Positions 1 to 14,790 are shown, counted from the stretch's first letter. The stretch is 64,000 nt of DNA from Xylocopa sonorina (GCF_050948175.1 NC_135201.1:8494001-8558000); one strand, 5' to 3'. Notes: a model not told the origin generated them from the sequence alone. Numbers and translations are program-made.

Positions 1-1380
1 TTGCCGTGTTTCACGATTAAAGGGTTATCAAGAAGTCATCACGGTTTGAACGAAATCACGCGAAATTAATTATATTTACATCGTGGACGCGGTTGTCCGT
101 TTAAATGTTTAGAACGAGACGGGACGAATCTAATTAACGCTCGCTGGCGTTCCGAGGGGTTTCCAAATTGCAGTATTTGCAGCGTTTTTCGCGGGCTCTC
201 GTGACGCCGATGGGATTCGAATGAAATTTCGTCGGGTAATTGCGAATCTTCGATGCTCTCATTTCGCCCAGACTACGTTATAATTCAGTTTCACGAGTGA
301 TTCACCGTAGAACCGCGTCCAACGGGGGGGAGGATCTCTTCAAATAGGCGTCCCAACATCGAAAAATAAAATATACAACTGGAGAACATCTCGTGTAAAA
401 AGTTTTACAGCCCCCGTTACAGTCTCGACTGAAACTATTTTTCCACGAGCAGCAGTCGTCGTTTCGAGTAACCCGTGCCTTTACTTCGCCCCGTTATTTT
501 CCTTTCAACCCAATCAATTTCATCGATTCGTTCCTCTATTTATTTATAATCTACAGATAATGCTCGGTTAGATAAACTTCGAAACGGTACAGCGCAATTT
601 CCCGGATTACGCGGACGATAATCCGTGCTCCACACAAACGTAGCTGCGCGGCCTTTTGTGTACGAGCGAAATCTAATTCGAAGTTTCCCTTTAGCGAACG
701 CATCATCGCGGAATAAGAGCCTTATCGAGCTCCATTCGGCTGTAGTATTACGAAATTAATGTTGCATCGCGAATCGAAAATCTATTGGGACCCTGTACGA
801 AACGAAGAATAACGAGGCTCGAAGCACTTTGGTCGTCTCTCTTTTTTTTTTCCTCGTAGCCCACCCTCGACAAACTTCGCGTTGGTAGCTGCGTATAGGT
901 CGCGTAAATACACGCTTATGCGTGTAGTATCGATGTGACACGCGCATGTCTGGCATTAGTGCGTACATATGTGTTACTTGCGGGAGGGTGAATTCGATCC
1001 TGACGCGGTCCCGAGGGTATGGCCGCCAAAATTCGATAAACCATCCCTGCCAACTAAAATCTTCAGCCTCTCGAGGACCGATGTTGTTTGGTACACCCCA
1101 GGGTACGTCTAATTACTTTATCGAGCATCGATCGACGCTGCCGAGGGACGAACTTTCTTTCATGTTTCTCAGCCTCCAATTTTCCAATGAATATTTATGC
1201 GCAGCGTCGCGTAAGTGGTTTTCTACCGTTCTGCGAAGAGAGAAACGAAGCGAACGCGTCTCTGCGGGAGCAGAGAATCGATTCGAAACACGATGTCATC
1301 GCGACAGTTCAATTAGCATAATCGACGATAATTGGAGGATACATGTACGGGCACCGCGCACGCGTATGCGGATACAGTCG
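1..1380. other. No gene recognised
   Basis: Mixed-composition DNA. The overlapping plus-strand open frames at 946-1383 (145 codons) and 1088-1321 have no recognisable domain and look like chance. Confidence 0.6.
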
Positions 1381-1660
1381 TAGGTCAGGATGGGGAGGGC
1401 ATCGAACCTGATTGTGCGGGCACCAAGCCGTTCGCAAGGTCGTCAGATCTTTCCGTGACGATCTTTCGGAGGCGATCACCTGTATCACCTTGACCGAGAC
1501 TACTCAGGGGTGAGATGATCGGACCGCCACCATCGTGCGACCTGTAGAGGACCTGTTACGCCAGAAGCTTGCACTGGGGAGTATTGAGGGCACTCTTGGG
1601 TGCCTTCGAAGGCGCACCCATTTGTGCTTTCAATTTGTCGCGAAAAAGGCTCCAAAATTA
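1381..1660. other. GC-richer block with a hairpin, unclassified
   Basis: More GC-rich and less stop-rich than its surroundings. It contains GGGTG (1598-1602), the palindrome CCTTCGAAGG (1603-1612) and CACCC (1615-1619), which fold into a hairpin with a 2-base bulge. It could be a fragment of an old short retroelement or a structured RNA, but no family is recognised. Confidence 0.3.
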
Positions 1661-4600
1661 GCTTTGACGATTTTGTAGATACGTGTTAGGGGATGATTAG
1701 AATGTGCACAAATTTTGACCATGTAGGGATTTCTTATATTTTTTTTCTTAAATAGTTCAAGTTAGATATTGCATGGTAAATGAGGAAATTTTTGTGTCAA
1801 TAAAGCAGACATTGTCGTATTACTCGCGCGGTTGTTTTTGGGCAGGTGTATCGAAACTGTTGCTTACCAAGTGAATTTACAAACGTCTACCCTTTCGAGT
1901 TGTTGGCAACGCGTAAACGTAATATCCGCGTAAAATAAATAGTTATAATTGGAAATCCAATATCGACGCTCAGATCGGGGCACATTTCGCGTGTGATCTT
2001 GGATGATCTCCATCCACCGTAATCCGATATTTAGACACGGTCGTGTAACTTCGTCGACAGAATAAACGTGAAAATTATAAAAGCATTTCCGTCCATTTAG
2101 CCTCATCAAGCGGTATCTCTGGAGGAATATAATTTCCTGCGAAAACATTCCTACGTTAATCAGAAAATTCAACGGACACGTTTCGTCTCTGAAATAATGA
2201 AAAATGCATGTTTCTTTGAATTTGCGTAATTAATTCACGAAACTTGGGCCAGTATATTTAAACGAAAATTTAATGAACACAAGATTGGAAGGTGCGCGTA
2301 GACACGTTTGGATGGAATTGGTTCTTCTGAACCGAATCGACCGTCTTTCCCTCACGATGATGCGATATGTAAGTAGAAGGATCGTTTCAGGATCGTACCC
2401 TCGAAATATTCAAGCTTGAACGTTCGTCATTTCGAAGATTCAACGTCTCGGAAATTCGATGTTAGCTTACGCCGCGTATCAGGGACGTGTTCGAGTTTGT
2501 CGAAGATCGTTCCGTGATACCCGGCTGCATTCAAATTTGCGTTCACCCCGGAACACTCAGCCGGGAAGATGATAACAAATTCGCCGCATAATAACGTGCA
2601 TCGCCGTTGAAAGTGTCCCCCCGTGCCTCTGGGACGCGGCCCAAATTCGACTTTGCTAACTTGTTTTACACTCTCGCGGGAGGCACAGCGGAAATACAAA
2701 GCGATACTTGTAACTTCGTCAAACCACCGTTTCACTACGTGGCAAATTTCCGTAAGGCCGAGTCCCGTGCATTTGAATCAGCACCGCGGTTAATTTGGAC
2801 GACCGTCGAGCAATTAGTCGAGTTAACAGCTGACAGTATCGGTCGAGCGATTAAACGCACGGGCGTGCCGTATACTTTCGTTTTAATCGTAACGAATGTT
2901 TGGAAAAAAAGTTTTATCGATAAACGTGAAGGAATAAACATGAAATTGCATATGCATGTGCGGTTGACGAGTACAGGCTGCCACGGTAATTCCGTCGCGT
3001 CGTGGGACGCCGATTCGAACGCGTGGCGATAGTTGGCCAATGAGAAATCGTTTTACTTAGCGCCACTCGGGGCTATCTAGGTAGAGTTACGCCTATTGGA
3101 TGGCAACCGCCACTGCGTTTCCGTGTTAGCGTCGCAAGGCGCGACAGTACCATCGAGAGGATCCGTACGGATTGAGCCAATTATTAGGTGATGGCGTCTA
3201 TATTTCAGCCTTTATACGAGGGATAAAGTTTCACGAAGATATCAGAAATGCGCTCTTCAGATATCGCCAGACGTGAAAGGCAACGTCGAGAGATACGAAT
3301 CCCCGTTCCTCTACCTCGTTAGAGGTTAAGTTACGTATCTCTGGTATTTGTCAAATTCGAGGTAAAACTTTTCCCAATATACCAAGAGCTTAAATTGTAT
3401 AACGGTAAAGCACCCTAAGTCCACTATTATTGGATCTTAAGACCCGACATTTATAGCACTTCTTATTGGAAATTTGCATCGAGGCAAGAGGCTGTATAAT
3501 CAGAACCGGCTTCGTTTCTTCTAAGTCTCAGGGTGCTGCTGGTATTCCAAAGGCACACAAATTAAATTAATCGATTAAAAATTCAACGAACTGCATTATT
3601 ACAAATTCGAAGGTAGAAAAACACAGGAACGCGATTCTTTACGTCAACCGGTACAATTACGTGTCTCTTCGGCGGAAGAAATTGACTTCCGATTTGAAAG
3701 CAGACCAGCGCGCCGTATACAATCGCGAGTGAACCGATCCCAACAAAAAAAACTCGCTTAAAAATACATCCGAAATGGATGGAACGGAATCCTGGTGCAA
3801 AGGCAGAAGTCGATGGTACTCCCGATGACGGCGGATTTTCCATAATTAAAACGAGAGCGATACTCGGATCGTCAAGTGGATTATCTAACGATCTTAAAAC
3901 TTTGATCTCCCCTCTCGCGGCCTCGTCTGTTGAGGTAAGAGGAAGATCTGGCTATATCGCGAGCCAGAAGACGAAGAAGAAGAAGAAGAAGAAGAGGAGG
4001 ACGGAGCCGGGGTTCCTCGAGCGTGTTTCCATTACGTAGCCGCCCCCAGGAGTCCTTGGCCTCGGCAAGGCTCCTGCCACCTGCTCGCCTAACCCCTGGC
4101 TCGCCTGCGACGCGTCAATATTCGCCGGCCGCCCTCCAAATACGACCCAGCTCTCCCGGTGCAGCCCCGTGCGAAACTGGGCGCAGGCGCTCTCACGATT
4201 CCTCGACCTTCCGCCTTAGGCCGCGGCCGCACGAGCCTCGAAAAACACGTTGCAACGCGTACAGTTCAATTCTAAAGTAGAGGGCAAAAACTCTGTGCCC
4301 TGGACACGAGATCTTTCTTCAGATGAAACAGTCGAGACGTCTCACGATAGTCCACGCTGGCATTCTCTCAACAGTTCGATCGGTATTTACCAGCGAACGA
4401 AAGTGGCTGGAGAACGAGGAGTTCATTTCGAACTCCAATAGTTTGGGTCATTTGGTATTCTTAACGACGAGGTACTGTAGGAGATCGTTTCCGTATAAAT
4501 GGCAAAGGGATGGTCGGTTTACGACTATCACAGTTCTGTCCCTCTCGAATCAGCGTGTGTTTGGGGATCCAGATAGAGGAACGCGGAGGTTAACATTGGG

Positions 4601-6120
4601 CGATATTGGAATGAATCTCTCGAGTGAGACTCTCGTGTGAGCTCATCAGATACCTCATCCGAATGGGAGTTCGTCCAAGTGCCCTGGTATATAGAGATCA
4701 GCGGATATGATGTTGTAGTAATGCGTCCGATAGGTCCGTGTAACTCTCTGACTCATTTGGGGTTGGTAAGGGGTTGGTAAGGCCAAGTAGTCGCCGTAAA
4801 AAATATTCTCCCATGAATCCATAGTATTTACGTAATTAGCTTTAGTACCAGCGGTATTTATAGAGAGTTCTGCTTTTCACAGCAGATATCCGCAGGTGGA
4901 ATACCATTTTGGTATACCTTACGTTTGATTGGAATTCGCAATAATACTCAATTAGCATACCCCACAACTGCTGCGCATTACGTTGTTATTATACATTCTG
5001 CAAGTAAATTTGCACGTTCTTTGTGCCGGTATAAAACATACTCTCCATTTATAGGTTGCTTTTATCCCAAGCAACATTATGTCTGGCCCAATTCTCGAGT
5101 AAGAACTATGCAACAATTACCGTATAGTTTACTCCGGTACTCTTATCGAGACTTACGATCAACCTAAAAGAAAGAGGATAAAAATAAAACAATGAACGAA
5201 CAGTATGTAAGCCAGCGATGAAAAATAATGGAAATGGAAGCATCGATTCGTTTCTGTTCCCGGTTTAAGCGTTGAACGGGTTAAAACGCCGGATTATCAG
5301 TAATCGATGGAAATGAAATCACAGACGATATATCGCGATAACATAAATTGCGCGGTGGTCGTGCTAAAACATCGTATCGCCTTGATTTCCGCGATTGTTG
5401 TTTGCTCTTTTAGCGGTCGTGGGGGTTGGTCGAGGGGGTGGTTGGCGCCTCCGTCGGGAGTTTCGATTTAAAAAAACAGCAACGCGCTCGTTGAAACGTT
5501 CTTTTGGGGGGGAGGAGGCGCAATAAACGTGCACGTTCTTTGGAAGCGCAATAAATCCTCGCCAGGCGATACGGGGACGAAGAAGGCGCGAGAGGGATGG
5601 CGGGCCGCGCACGGTGGAATAAAATAGAAGAAAGGAGGCACGTTACGGCGTGTTATTAGCTAAAAGCATCCCCTGGGCGACGCGGGTATAAATGCCGCGT
5701 ACAAACAAATTAAGGAAGTTGCCGCGATGTTGCGATGCGTGCGTTCGCCGCTGCCCGTGCTCGCGCAAACTTTTACGTTTAAACGGAACTAACCCCAGGA
5801 AATCGTTTCGACTGACGACCGTGCACGCGAAATAGAAATTCCTTTCGCCGAATTAGACATTCTACAGTCGAAACTTTCACTCTCCACAGTTGCAAAATGC
5901 TTCGTATCGTTCTGAAAAAATCCAAACTAATCGTTGTCACAAGAAAATCTCCATGAAACGTATTGTCTATGCAACAGTCATCGCTGGTCGATACGGTTCC
6001 CATAAAAATGACAATGGCTCGACGAGTTAAATCTCTGTAGCATTCTGAATATTCCCCGCATCGCACAAGGGTAGATTCGATGGGCAAGTGTATGTACTAC
6101 TTGTCGAGCGCAGGAACCTG
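1661..6120. other. No gene recognised
   Basis: AT-rich at 1.7-3.0 kb, GC-rich around 4.0-4.25 kb after the GAA repeat. Short open frames up to 141 codons (2607-3032) lack domains. A near-palindrome, GGAATACC and GGTATACC around ATTTT, lies near 4897-4917. GGGGTTGGTAA is repeated twice near 4758-4780. Confidence 0.55.
3967..3997. repeat. (GAA)n short repeat
   Basis: GAA triplets in AAGACGAAGAAGAAGAAG and onward. Short imperfect microsatellite. Confidence 0.8.
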
Positions 6121-6237
6121 CGCTCAGGTTCACTTGACTCCCCACCCCCAACCCACGGTTAGCACCACACCACCCCCTTTTTCACCCTCCACGGAGTCCT
6201 CTCTATTCCTAGCGTGCATCCGCGCTTCGTCGGCTGG

Positions 6238-6309
6238 CGTCGTCAGCATCGTCGTCATCGTCGTCGTCGCCGTCGTCGTCGTTGTCGTCGCCGTCGTCGC
6301 CGTCGACGT
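6238..6309. repeat. GTC/GCC trinucleotide repeat
   Basis: About 72 bp of imperfect GTC triplets, with some ATC, GCC and GTT variants. Translation gives a run of valines or, in other frames, S/R/D runs, so open frames here are artefacts of the repeat. Followed by a purine-rich stretch to about 6425. Confidence 0.9.
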
Positions 6310-6354
6310 GATCGTGACGGTTCGGAGGAGAAAAGGGTTACGAGTGACCCGATC

Positions 6355-6425
6355 TCAGGGGGGAGAAAGAACGCGTAGAGAGGAGCGCGTAGAGAGAGAA
6401 AAAAAAGAAGGAAAGGTAGGCGGAA
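6355..6425. repeat. Purine-rich (GA) stretch
   Basis: Contains GGGGGGAGAAAGAACG, AGAGAGGAGCGCGTAGAGAG and AGAAAAAAAAGAAGGAAAGG, nearly all purines on the plus strand. It lies about 50 bp after the GTC repeat, a layout echoed at 34.2-34.8 kb. Confidence 0.6.
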
Positions 6426-6429
6426 AAAA

Positions 6430-8100
6430 CGCGTCCAAGTGACGAGTTCGTGCTCCCTCGCGCGTCGAGGGCCCGCGTATCGCCCGATGCTCGAGCACGG
6501 CCAAGTATCTCGCGCGTGTACGACAAAAGTATTTTTTTAAATTCCAAAGTTACCGTTCGACCAGTTCAGTGTTTCCTGCCCTCCCAGCTATTTTTCTAGT
6601 GGACAGATCGTTTCCCCTCTCGCTCGTTCTCGTGGCCTGTTGTGCCCCCGTTTCCCCCGATTCTCGTCGAACCTCGGATCTTTCCAATTCAACGGTTACC
6701 TGGACTATTGTCACGTGGCGAATGTGAAGAAGAAACGTAATCGCATGGCCAGCCCAAGGTGAGCAAGAATTTCCACGCTCGTACGTACACGCGATCCATC
6801 TTCTCATCTTGGACGTTAAAGCCAATTTCCACGAGATTTCCATTTAATCTAAAACCGATCGGTGTGAATTATCGTTCGGACCGCGTTCGATCGTGTTGTA
6901 ATTTACAATGATCGCGTTGCCTTCGATTCTATCGAATCAATCGTATCGTTCGGTTAAAACGAACCGTGTCATTTTCGTCGTGAACGAAGGTTGACAAGGT
7001 TAACGTGGATCGTGGATCTACAGGTTCGCGACAAGAGGCAGGATAACTTGGATTTGTCCAAGAAGTTTGTGTTTACCAGCGACTAAATGAGGAAGCGTTG
7101 CGTTTTAACGTAATTAGATCGCTCTGTAGCGAGATAAACATTACACAATTACTTCCACGATCGTTCGCCATCTATCATTCCTCCGCGATGCAGGAAATTT
7201 ATTATTTACTTTAGCTTGGTAGCTAAACATATTGCACAAACTCGGTTATCGTTGCAAACATTACTATGTGTATACAGCTAAGCAATAGAGAAACAATTTA
7301 ACAATTTTAGTCACAGTTTAACGACTATTCAGGAGTGGTATCCCATACGCCACGCAATTATATTTAGAAATGCTTTTCAAGGACTACAATAGCAAGTGGT
7401 GGAGCGTGTATCTAAGATGTGACAGTTATTGTTTCGTTGGTGTTGTGTAACGTCAATTAGGTTACTTATCACCTTTCATCGAATATTCTCGATCCGTACA
7501 ATTGCACTAGCCCCGTGTCCCTCTCCTATTCAAGGTGTCCAATTCGTCGACGCGATGATTAAAATACCGCGGGAAACAAGCGGCCGTAATTCGTCACCAA
7601 ATGGCAGTTCTATGGAAACGATGTGAATTCATCGCGGATATCGACAAGATACATCAATGTCACGCCGCGTTTAACGCGATACATCTCGCAACCGTTATTT
7701 TTATCGTAACACCGTGTTCCTGCCTTCGATCATCTAATCTCAGTCTCGTTTCACCTTCGAACCAGTGGATCGCTTCGAATTATCCAAGCTCCAAGAACCA
7801 ACGTATTCGCGCGAGAAGGTTTCACGTGCACGTTGACGAGAAGACAGATCGTGTCGAGCCACTCTCGTTCCGTTAGGTTTTATTGGAAAAATAAATTTCG
7901 TTAAGAGTTAAGGGGAGGACAGCATGGGTACTGGAATTTCAGTAGTTACTGCGAAGCCAGTCATTCTTCGAAGCACTTGTTGTACTTCCTACGGACTATC
8001 AAACTACTCAAGACTAATTGATGCTTGTAACGTAAGCTCTAAAGTGTATGCTCGAGATGGGAAACGCGCTCTTTAACCACGGCACTGTGCCTGTCCGCTT
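6430..8100. other. No gene recognised
   Basis: Intergenic or intronic DNA without repeats or convincing open frames. The 97-codon minus frame at 6550-6843 is not recognisable. Confidence 0.6.
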
Positions 8101-8106
8101 CCAATT

Positions 8107-8500
8107 CGATGTACACCATCGTTCAAAAGTATCCAGGCACGGTTGTTCACGATTACGTTATCGAAGAACATTTACTATCGAATTGCAAGGGATGACACGT
8201 AGAATCTGAAATTAAAACGAACTTCAAGAGCGACCAATTTGCGTTCGAAGCTTCGTTTTCGAGAAGAACGACTTTGAAGATGCGTTGGCTATCCGCGCGT
8301 TCATGGCAAAGTCCCATGAGCCACTGCGATGCGTGGCGTTATCCCATGTGACTGCATGCATGCCCCTGCATTGGTTCACGGACTGCCACCATTAATGCGC
8401 GCGTACGTTCAGAATTTAAAATTCATTTTCATCGAAATCGAAGCCTCGAATGCAATGTCGCTTTTGATTTTCATTTTGACTCGCCTTATCCACTATCAAC
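8107..8500. mobile_element. MITE-like inverted-repeat element, copy A (ends uncertain)
   Basis: The left arm near 8228-8281 contains GCGTTCGAAGCTTCGTTTTC followed by AACGACTTTGAAGAT. An inverted version lies at about 8412-8470 (ATCGAAGCCTCGAATGCAAT). The same arm sequence recurs near 18.1, 41.2 and 54.0 kb with similar internal spacing. No transposase is present, so this is a non-autonomous element by inference. The outer ends are hard to place in this copy. Confidence 0.55.
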
Positions 8501-11500
8501 GCGACATTGCATCGTTCGATCAGTCGAAACGAAACAGTTTAATAGACGATCGAACTCTTACGACGCTTAATGAAATTCTCGAGCGATAGCGTAATTTATT
8601 GAAGCATTTATTAAAACCAAACGAGCGGCCTAATATCTCGAGCGTGGTGTATGTGTGTTAAGCTTTCCCGCAGCTTGCCCACTTTCGTCCAGATGCATCT
8701 TGGGACGGTCTATTAATATGTAAACCTTATTTCGGTCCGCGATGTGTTTACAAGTTCGTGCTGCACGTGTATGCATGGTTAACGGAAGTGGTGGTGAATC
8801 AGCCGCCTCCTATCCAGCCGGACCGTGCACTCTATGAAAGTCAAAATACTTCAGGTGAACCACAATTCGATCCAGTTTCATCGAATGTTACGATTCGCCT
8901 GATACGTTCAGTCAAGATTAATGGATTTCGTACCACTCGAACGCGGATAACACGAGAAACGTGGCATTCTTTCAAAGAACGCTGCTCTAACAGAGACAAA
9001 AATATTTTCTCACAATTTTTGAAACTGTATTACTTCGCTTCACCGTCCACGGGTGTCTGTCCACAAAGAAGCAATAAATATACGCCGCGTTCTAAGTCAG
9101 TGCTGTCCACGGATGGAGTCCTTCACGCGTTTTTCCTCACCAGGAATAGGAGAACGAAAGCGCGGAAAGAAATCACCAGATCTAACGATATATTTCCTCG
9201 TTTTTCGCGTCGAAGACAAAAGACCGATATCTGCCACCGGGGAAAGTGCATTTTATCCGTGAATGGGGGCTCGAACAACGCTATTCTAATTATACCTACA
9301 GCAGTGCCTCGTTAATATCGACTACAAAGGATTCGTTTAATATAAACCCGTCGCTTCCAGAATTAAATTGAAGCCAGTGGAATAAAATAAACACGGGAAG
9401 TGGGGAGCGAGAGGATGTAGCCAGCAGCGTTTCATTCCGTTAAACGATAGTCCGTATTCTCGTTTCTCTCGATAAAAAGCATTAATACGACGGTTTAGCA
9501 ACATTTTTTCGGTTGATCGAACAAAAATTCCACGACAATTCGAACTTAATCTCGTTGAAAAAACATTCGCATCGTGAATTTTGTTTCGCGTTTAGAATAA
9601 CTTCCTGACCGATTCATCCGTCCGATCTTGGCAGGTAATTGGCTAAATTCCCGCGCGCCACCGCCAGATATTTTCAAACTCGATCATCTTCGAAACGAAG
9701 TGTCGAATGGGGGAATTTGATACCACACTTTCGGTCCATTTCTCGCGGTCGAGAGTGATTTCACGCGAGTCTACAATCGAGACACCCTGTACGTCTTACG
9801 AATGAAACGTTTCACGCGTGCACATATTTCGCAGCTTGTACGCGAGCGGCGATGATGAAAACTGGCCTGACCAACGGCTCTCTGTGTTTGCAACACAGTA
9901 AAAGGTACAGAGAACGTGGTTGCGTAATGCCGCCTTATTGCTCGCCGGAGGAGAAAGTTGGCCTTACGGCGTCTGCAATTCTCTTATGTGAGCACACGCA
10001 TACACGGGTACTCTCGTGTCTGTACACGTGTAAATGTCCATACGCTCGTACATGAATCGGTCAGATCGTGCAGATCGCAATCAGATTGAAACCGATTGTT
10101 CCAGCGAATATCGCAGGACACATAAATTTTGTCCATTTAGTTCCTTTGTAACTTGACTGTGTTCTTCGCTCTTGGCACAATTACGTGGCCACTTTTATCC
10201 CAATTTTTAAATTAATTTGTTCGAAGAAAACTCAGTGGTTTTTTTTTAACATTTTTAACATAAAACTCGATGAAAATTCGTTGTCTACGCGATATTAAAT
10301 AATCGTTGCGTTCGTTTGAATGGATGCCACAGAATCGCTTCCTTTTTTCTGAACTCTGAAAGGAACTGGGCGAACGACTTTGCCATCGCGACTTTGAATA
10401 AAGCTGGCTACAAATTAGACACCAAGTATTGCGTCTGTCAAAGAGTATCGACGACAAAAAACGAGGCATACGGATTCGTTAAAACCTCTATGGTCGATGT
10501 ATCGCGTTGGATACGAAGACAAAGGACGCTCTGTCGCGATGTAATTACTGTATATTCAGCCTCTTGTGCGGGCAATTATGAGAGCCAGCGTCATTGCACG
10601 AGAAAACTACCCTTTCCCACGAAACTGACTCATTAGTAGACGTCTTTTTCTCTGTTGACCGGAATTCTGGACCGTCGATCTCGTTGCACGACGATGCAAT
10701 GCCGCTTTGAAACGTGCTCGACAATTTTCGATTAAACAATTCAACCGATATATCCTCCATCGAAAAGAAATAGTCGCTAGAAACAGTTTTACGTCGATAC
10801 AAACTTGTCATTTGCTTAGCACGAACTATACTCTCGAGTCTCGACGAGTGTCTTCGTTATTGGGATTAATTGTTTTTTTTTCAAAAAGAAAAAAAAACGG
10901 ATATGTCTTTCGACGTAGAAACGGCAAAGGGACCGCATCGATTTGTCGTAACCAGTCGATCTTCACGCGTCACGTTCCCCTGCTTGCCGAAGGGTGGCTA
11001 TGTGTCTGCAAATGACAGCTCGTTAGGGGCATTCGTACGTGTCGTTCATTTTGCAAACGTCTAGGGGTACGTAGAGGCGTGCCTCTGTCCCTTTTTTTTC
11101 TGTTTCGTACGTAATAAAATCGTGGCTGAAACGAGAAACGTGTCTGTGGCTGTTAGAAATTAGATAGAGGGAATAAGGGCGCTGGAGAGGGTTCGGTTGG
11201 TTTCCACTTTGGTTTATTAAGTATCGTGCGAATATGTGCACGCACGTTTTCTGAGCGATTTAAATTACTTCAGAAACGCATCGCGTTGAGATTCGCTCGG
11301 GGCGATAAGATACGCAAGCGGTTTCAGCTGAAAACGGGAAAGCAATGTTTTCCTTCCTTTTGTATTTCCACAGGGATAACATTAACCGCCGTATCGTAAC
11401 CGCGTGTTACGAAATGATTTTGAAAGTGGAAATCTTCGTTATCTCGTAGGATCTAATAATGACTGGTTCGCTCGCTCGCAACAAAGTAACCTGGCGTTTG

Positions 11501-13600
11501 AATAATTAACCGCGTTTCTTTTTACTTTAACGCGATACCAACGCGTTAATACATCGCTAACTAGTTTAGTAACGCTTCAGGACTTGGAACTAATAAATCC
11601 ACATCGTCTTCAAAACTGACTCCTGTTAAGACTGCTCATTTCTATCAGAAGACCCTCGCCATCTATACAACTTTCAACAAAAATCGAACGGAAAGTGAAT
11701 ATATTGAAACTCTGTTATTCGAATGATTCATGGTTGCAACTCGCGTCGCAGCCCTTTGAAGTGCCAGCTCTCGACCATTATTGCTCCACGTACCACGTGT
11801 CTGTCCCACATCCACTCGTTACATCTGTTCCCCACGCTTGTCGATAGGCTTAGACTTCGCTCAGCTCCCGACACTCCCTCGAACTTAACCGAGCGTCGTT
11901 CTACTTCTCAATTACTCAATTTTTCAATAGGAAAATTTCATTTTTGAGTCTTCGCGACCCTAGTTTGGTGCCGACTGTCGTCCGTTGCAGGGAATGAGTT
12001 AAGTTAGGTTCGTCTCAGCGACGTCTAGCGCGACATTGGTAATAGCGGCTGTTAGAGCGCGCGACATAAGGCTCGATTCGCTGTAAGGATTGCATTTTCT
12101 CATGGAAGCCGGATGAATCACGCGACGAGCGAGTAGGAGAACGCGACTGACTCTTCTTCGCCACTTTTCCTCGCTACGGAAAGTAATAAGATTTCGCTGT
12201 TACGCTCGCAGCCGGTCCTTCGAAACCAGAGGGCTCGGTTCCACATCGTGAGAAAGAGGCTGCCTGCGTTCCTCGCGATGCTACAAAGCAAATCCGCCGG
12301 AGTCCCTGGCCAATCTCCGCGTTTCGTTTCTATTCAACGCTGCTCGAAAACTATTTCACGCGAGCTTGCACCCCCGCGTTCAATCTATTTCCACCCATCC
12401 TATGAGGATGTATCGCGAATGAATTCATATCTTTAGAGAGCGTTTTCGATGCGATTAAAGAGAGATTCGAACGGGTTTCTTGAGAAATCGACGAGTAAAG
12501 AGAATTATTAATTCGCGATGGAGTAATTAAATTGATGTTTCGATAGCTTTGATTAGGTCGCTCGCCATCTTGCTTGAGACGTGTTGGGCATTTGTTGTTA
12601 CAAGCGATCCCCTTCAGCGGTGAAGGCGGACTGCGTCGTGAGAAAAGAGTTGCAAGTATTCTGAAATTAGCTTCTCAAGGAAACAGTAAACTGACCTTAT
12701 TTCAAAGAATTTCTTTCCCGGGAGGAGAATCGAGGGCCACGCGAACCGAGAATACGTCTATCGAGGTCCGAGGAAACTTCCTCGCCATCTTACCCAGTTC
12801 ATTTATACGGAACATGTTTTATCCAATTTAATTCAATGGCCACTCTGTGTGTCATTCAATTATGCGTTATGTGTCGCAAAAAAAAGAAAAAGAAAAACGA
12901 AACTGTCCCCGTTTCAACGTTATTGTCACGGTATTGTATAGTTTCTCGATAGTCGAACGAAACTCGAAGGATGTCCCCATCGTTCTCGGAATAAGAAATG
13001 AATTTTTACGCAGCGAGTGTCGCAGCAATCTTATTCACTGTTAATTAGCGATCGTCGTACGCCTTTTGTTCCCCGTTTAACTGTCGTTCAAACTTTTAAC
13101 GCTCGCCCACGATTCTTTCTTGTTTGCCGTGTCCGCGCAGCTGTCGTTATTTACTGGAACACACGACGCGGCGCGTTGTCATTAACCGACAGGAATTCCT
13201 GTAATTAGTCCTGCTCCAAATTGGGCGAACTTCGCGTTCAGCTGAATGCAGCTTAACACTTGACCCGTTCGCAAACATGTTAATCAGACGGAGGCATTCC
13301 AGAAACGAATTGCACTTCTTTCGGGACCTTGCCGTGACAATTACGGAACTCGTCGTTCATCGACAATGCCCGTTTCTTTAAAATAGCATCGTGCAACAAT
13401 TATTTCTAACAATCACTCTGAGAACCAAGGATATAAAATTCGTTACTCAGAATACAGAGACACAGAAGCATTATCTACGAAGTGTCCACTGACCACAATC
13501 TTTGATACCAAACCCAACTTCCGTCAAACCCCAAGAACTAACGACTTATCAAAAGTGAAACGCGTAAAATTCCAGGAAACAGGAAACCTCTGCTTGTAAT
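8501..13600. other. No gene recognised
   Basis: Contains a 185-codon plus-strand open frame (8758-9315) without any domain, signal peptide or flanking splice support; probably chance. The remainder is AT-rich spacer. Confidence 0.55.
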
Positions 13601-14790
13601 CCCTAAAAGAGATGCGATACGTAAAAGAAAGAAGAAGAAAGACTAATCCAAAATGTCTGGATCTATACACCTAGTTAACATCCTCAGGCAAACACAGTAC
13701 AGCAGCGTAACCGTTCGAATCGACGGAACAGCCTTCTTCTACCTCCAAGTTGAACGTACCAGCGCGAAACTGACGAGGTGTTGTGCAACAGTTGACATCT
13801 CGCGGAGAAGTTTCCGCGACGGAGGTAAACGATGATACCACGGGACGTAGGCAGTCTCGAGATCCCCCTCCTGGGGAGGGCAGCGAAGTCAGTCCGCAGG
13901 GAGCATCAAAGATTACTCGTCTCCCTGGTTCAGTTGCTACTTTCTCTCGGAATCTGTTCAGGTTGGCCGTCTCTCGTCTATCCGAGTGGAGCCCCTCCTT
14001 TAGACGGCCGTTTGCCCCTGTCAGCCGTAGCTTTGACATTAACGCGACACAGGAAACCAGCCGCGTTCAACCCGGCGTTGCACGGTCGTTCCCTCGAACG
14101 GTTTTCCACGGACGTCGCCGCAATAAAATCCTGATCGTTGCGCAACGTTGCCTCCGACAAGACAATGTTCGATCGAGAAATTGGAGTTGCGAAACGCGAC
14201 GGAGATTTGCATCGAGCGTAGGCACGGTTCGCTCGCGGATCCTCCGGACACGACCAACTGGGGACAATACGCTCGATGGCGGTTCCAAGAACCGTCTAGA
14301 AAACGGAGAGCTACGACCGGGATATCTCGACGGTGAATACTCGCACTGTCCAAGTGCCCTGAATTAGTCAGACGGTTGCAGAGAGCGGCTGTGCATTTGC
14401 GTGCCATCGAAAGAGGAGGAAAGCAGCGTATCGCAAAGCGTCTGACGCGGATCATCGGAGCCTTCCTCGCTCTAATTCATCATCGCGTTGCGTAAATATC
14501 ACGACGGACGATTCTAACAATAAGTACTTGATCGAACGTTTCCACTTAGAGGCGGCTCGTTGGGTCGACATCGTGGGCCGCTTAATGCGCCATGTGCCCA
14601 GCGAGTAAAGCCCGCGATAAGCGGGAGGACGCGTTCGTTCCCTACAGAGAAACGGTGCACGACTCGAGTAAGGAAAAGTGCGGACGCATTGAGAGGAACG
14701 AGGAAGCTTGAATCAATAAAGCAAAGCTTATGCCGGCCGGCTAGTATTTATAGATCGACTTGCGAGTAAGCCACGTTAGTCGCGTCCAAT
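13601..14790. other. GC/CpG-rich block, no gene recognised
   Basis: GC-rich with open frames on both strands over the same bases (13783-14367 plus, 14039-14455 minus). This is expected when stop codons are scarce. It may be regulatory or contain a 5' exon, but no domain is visible. Confidence 0.4.
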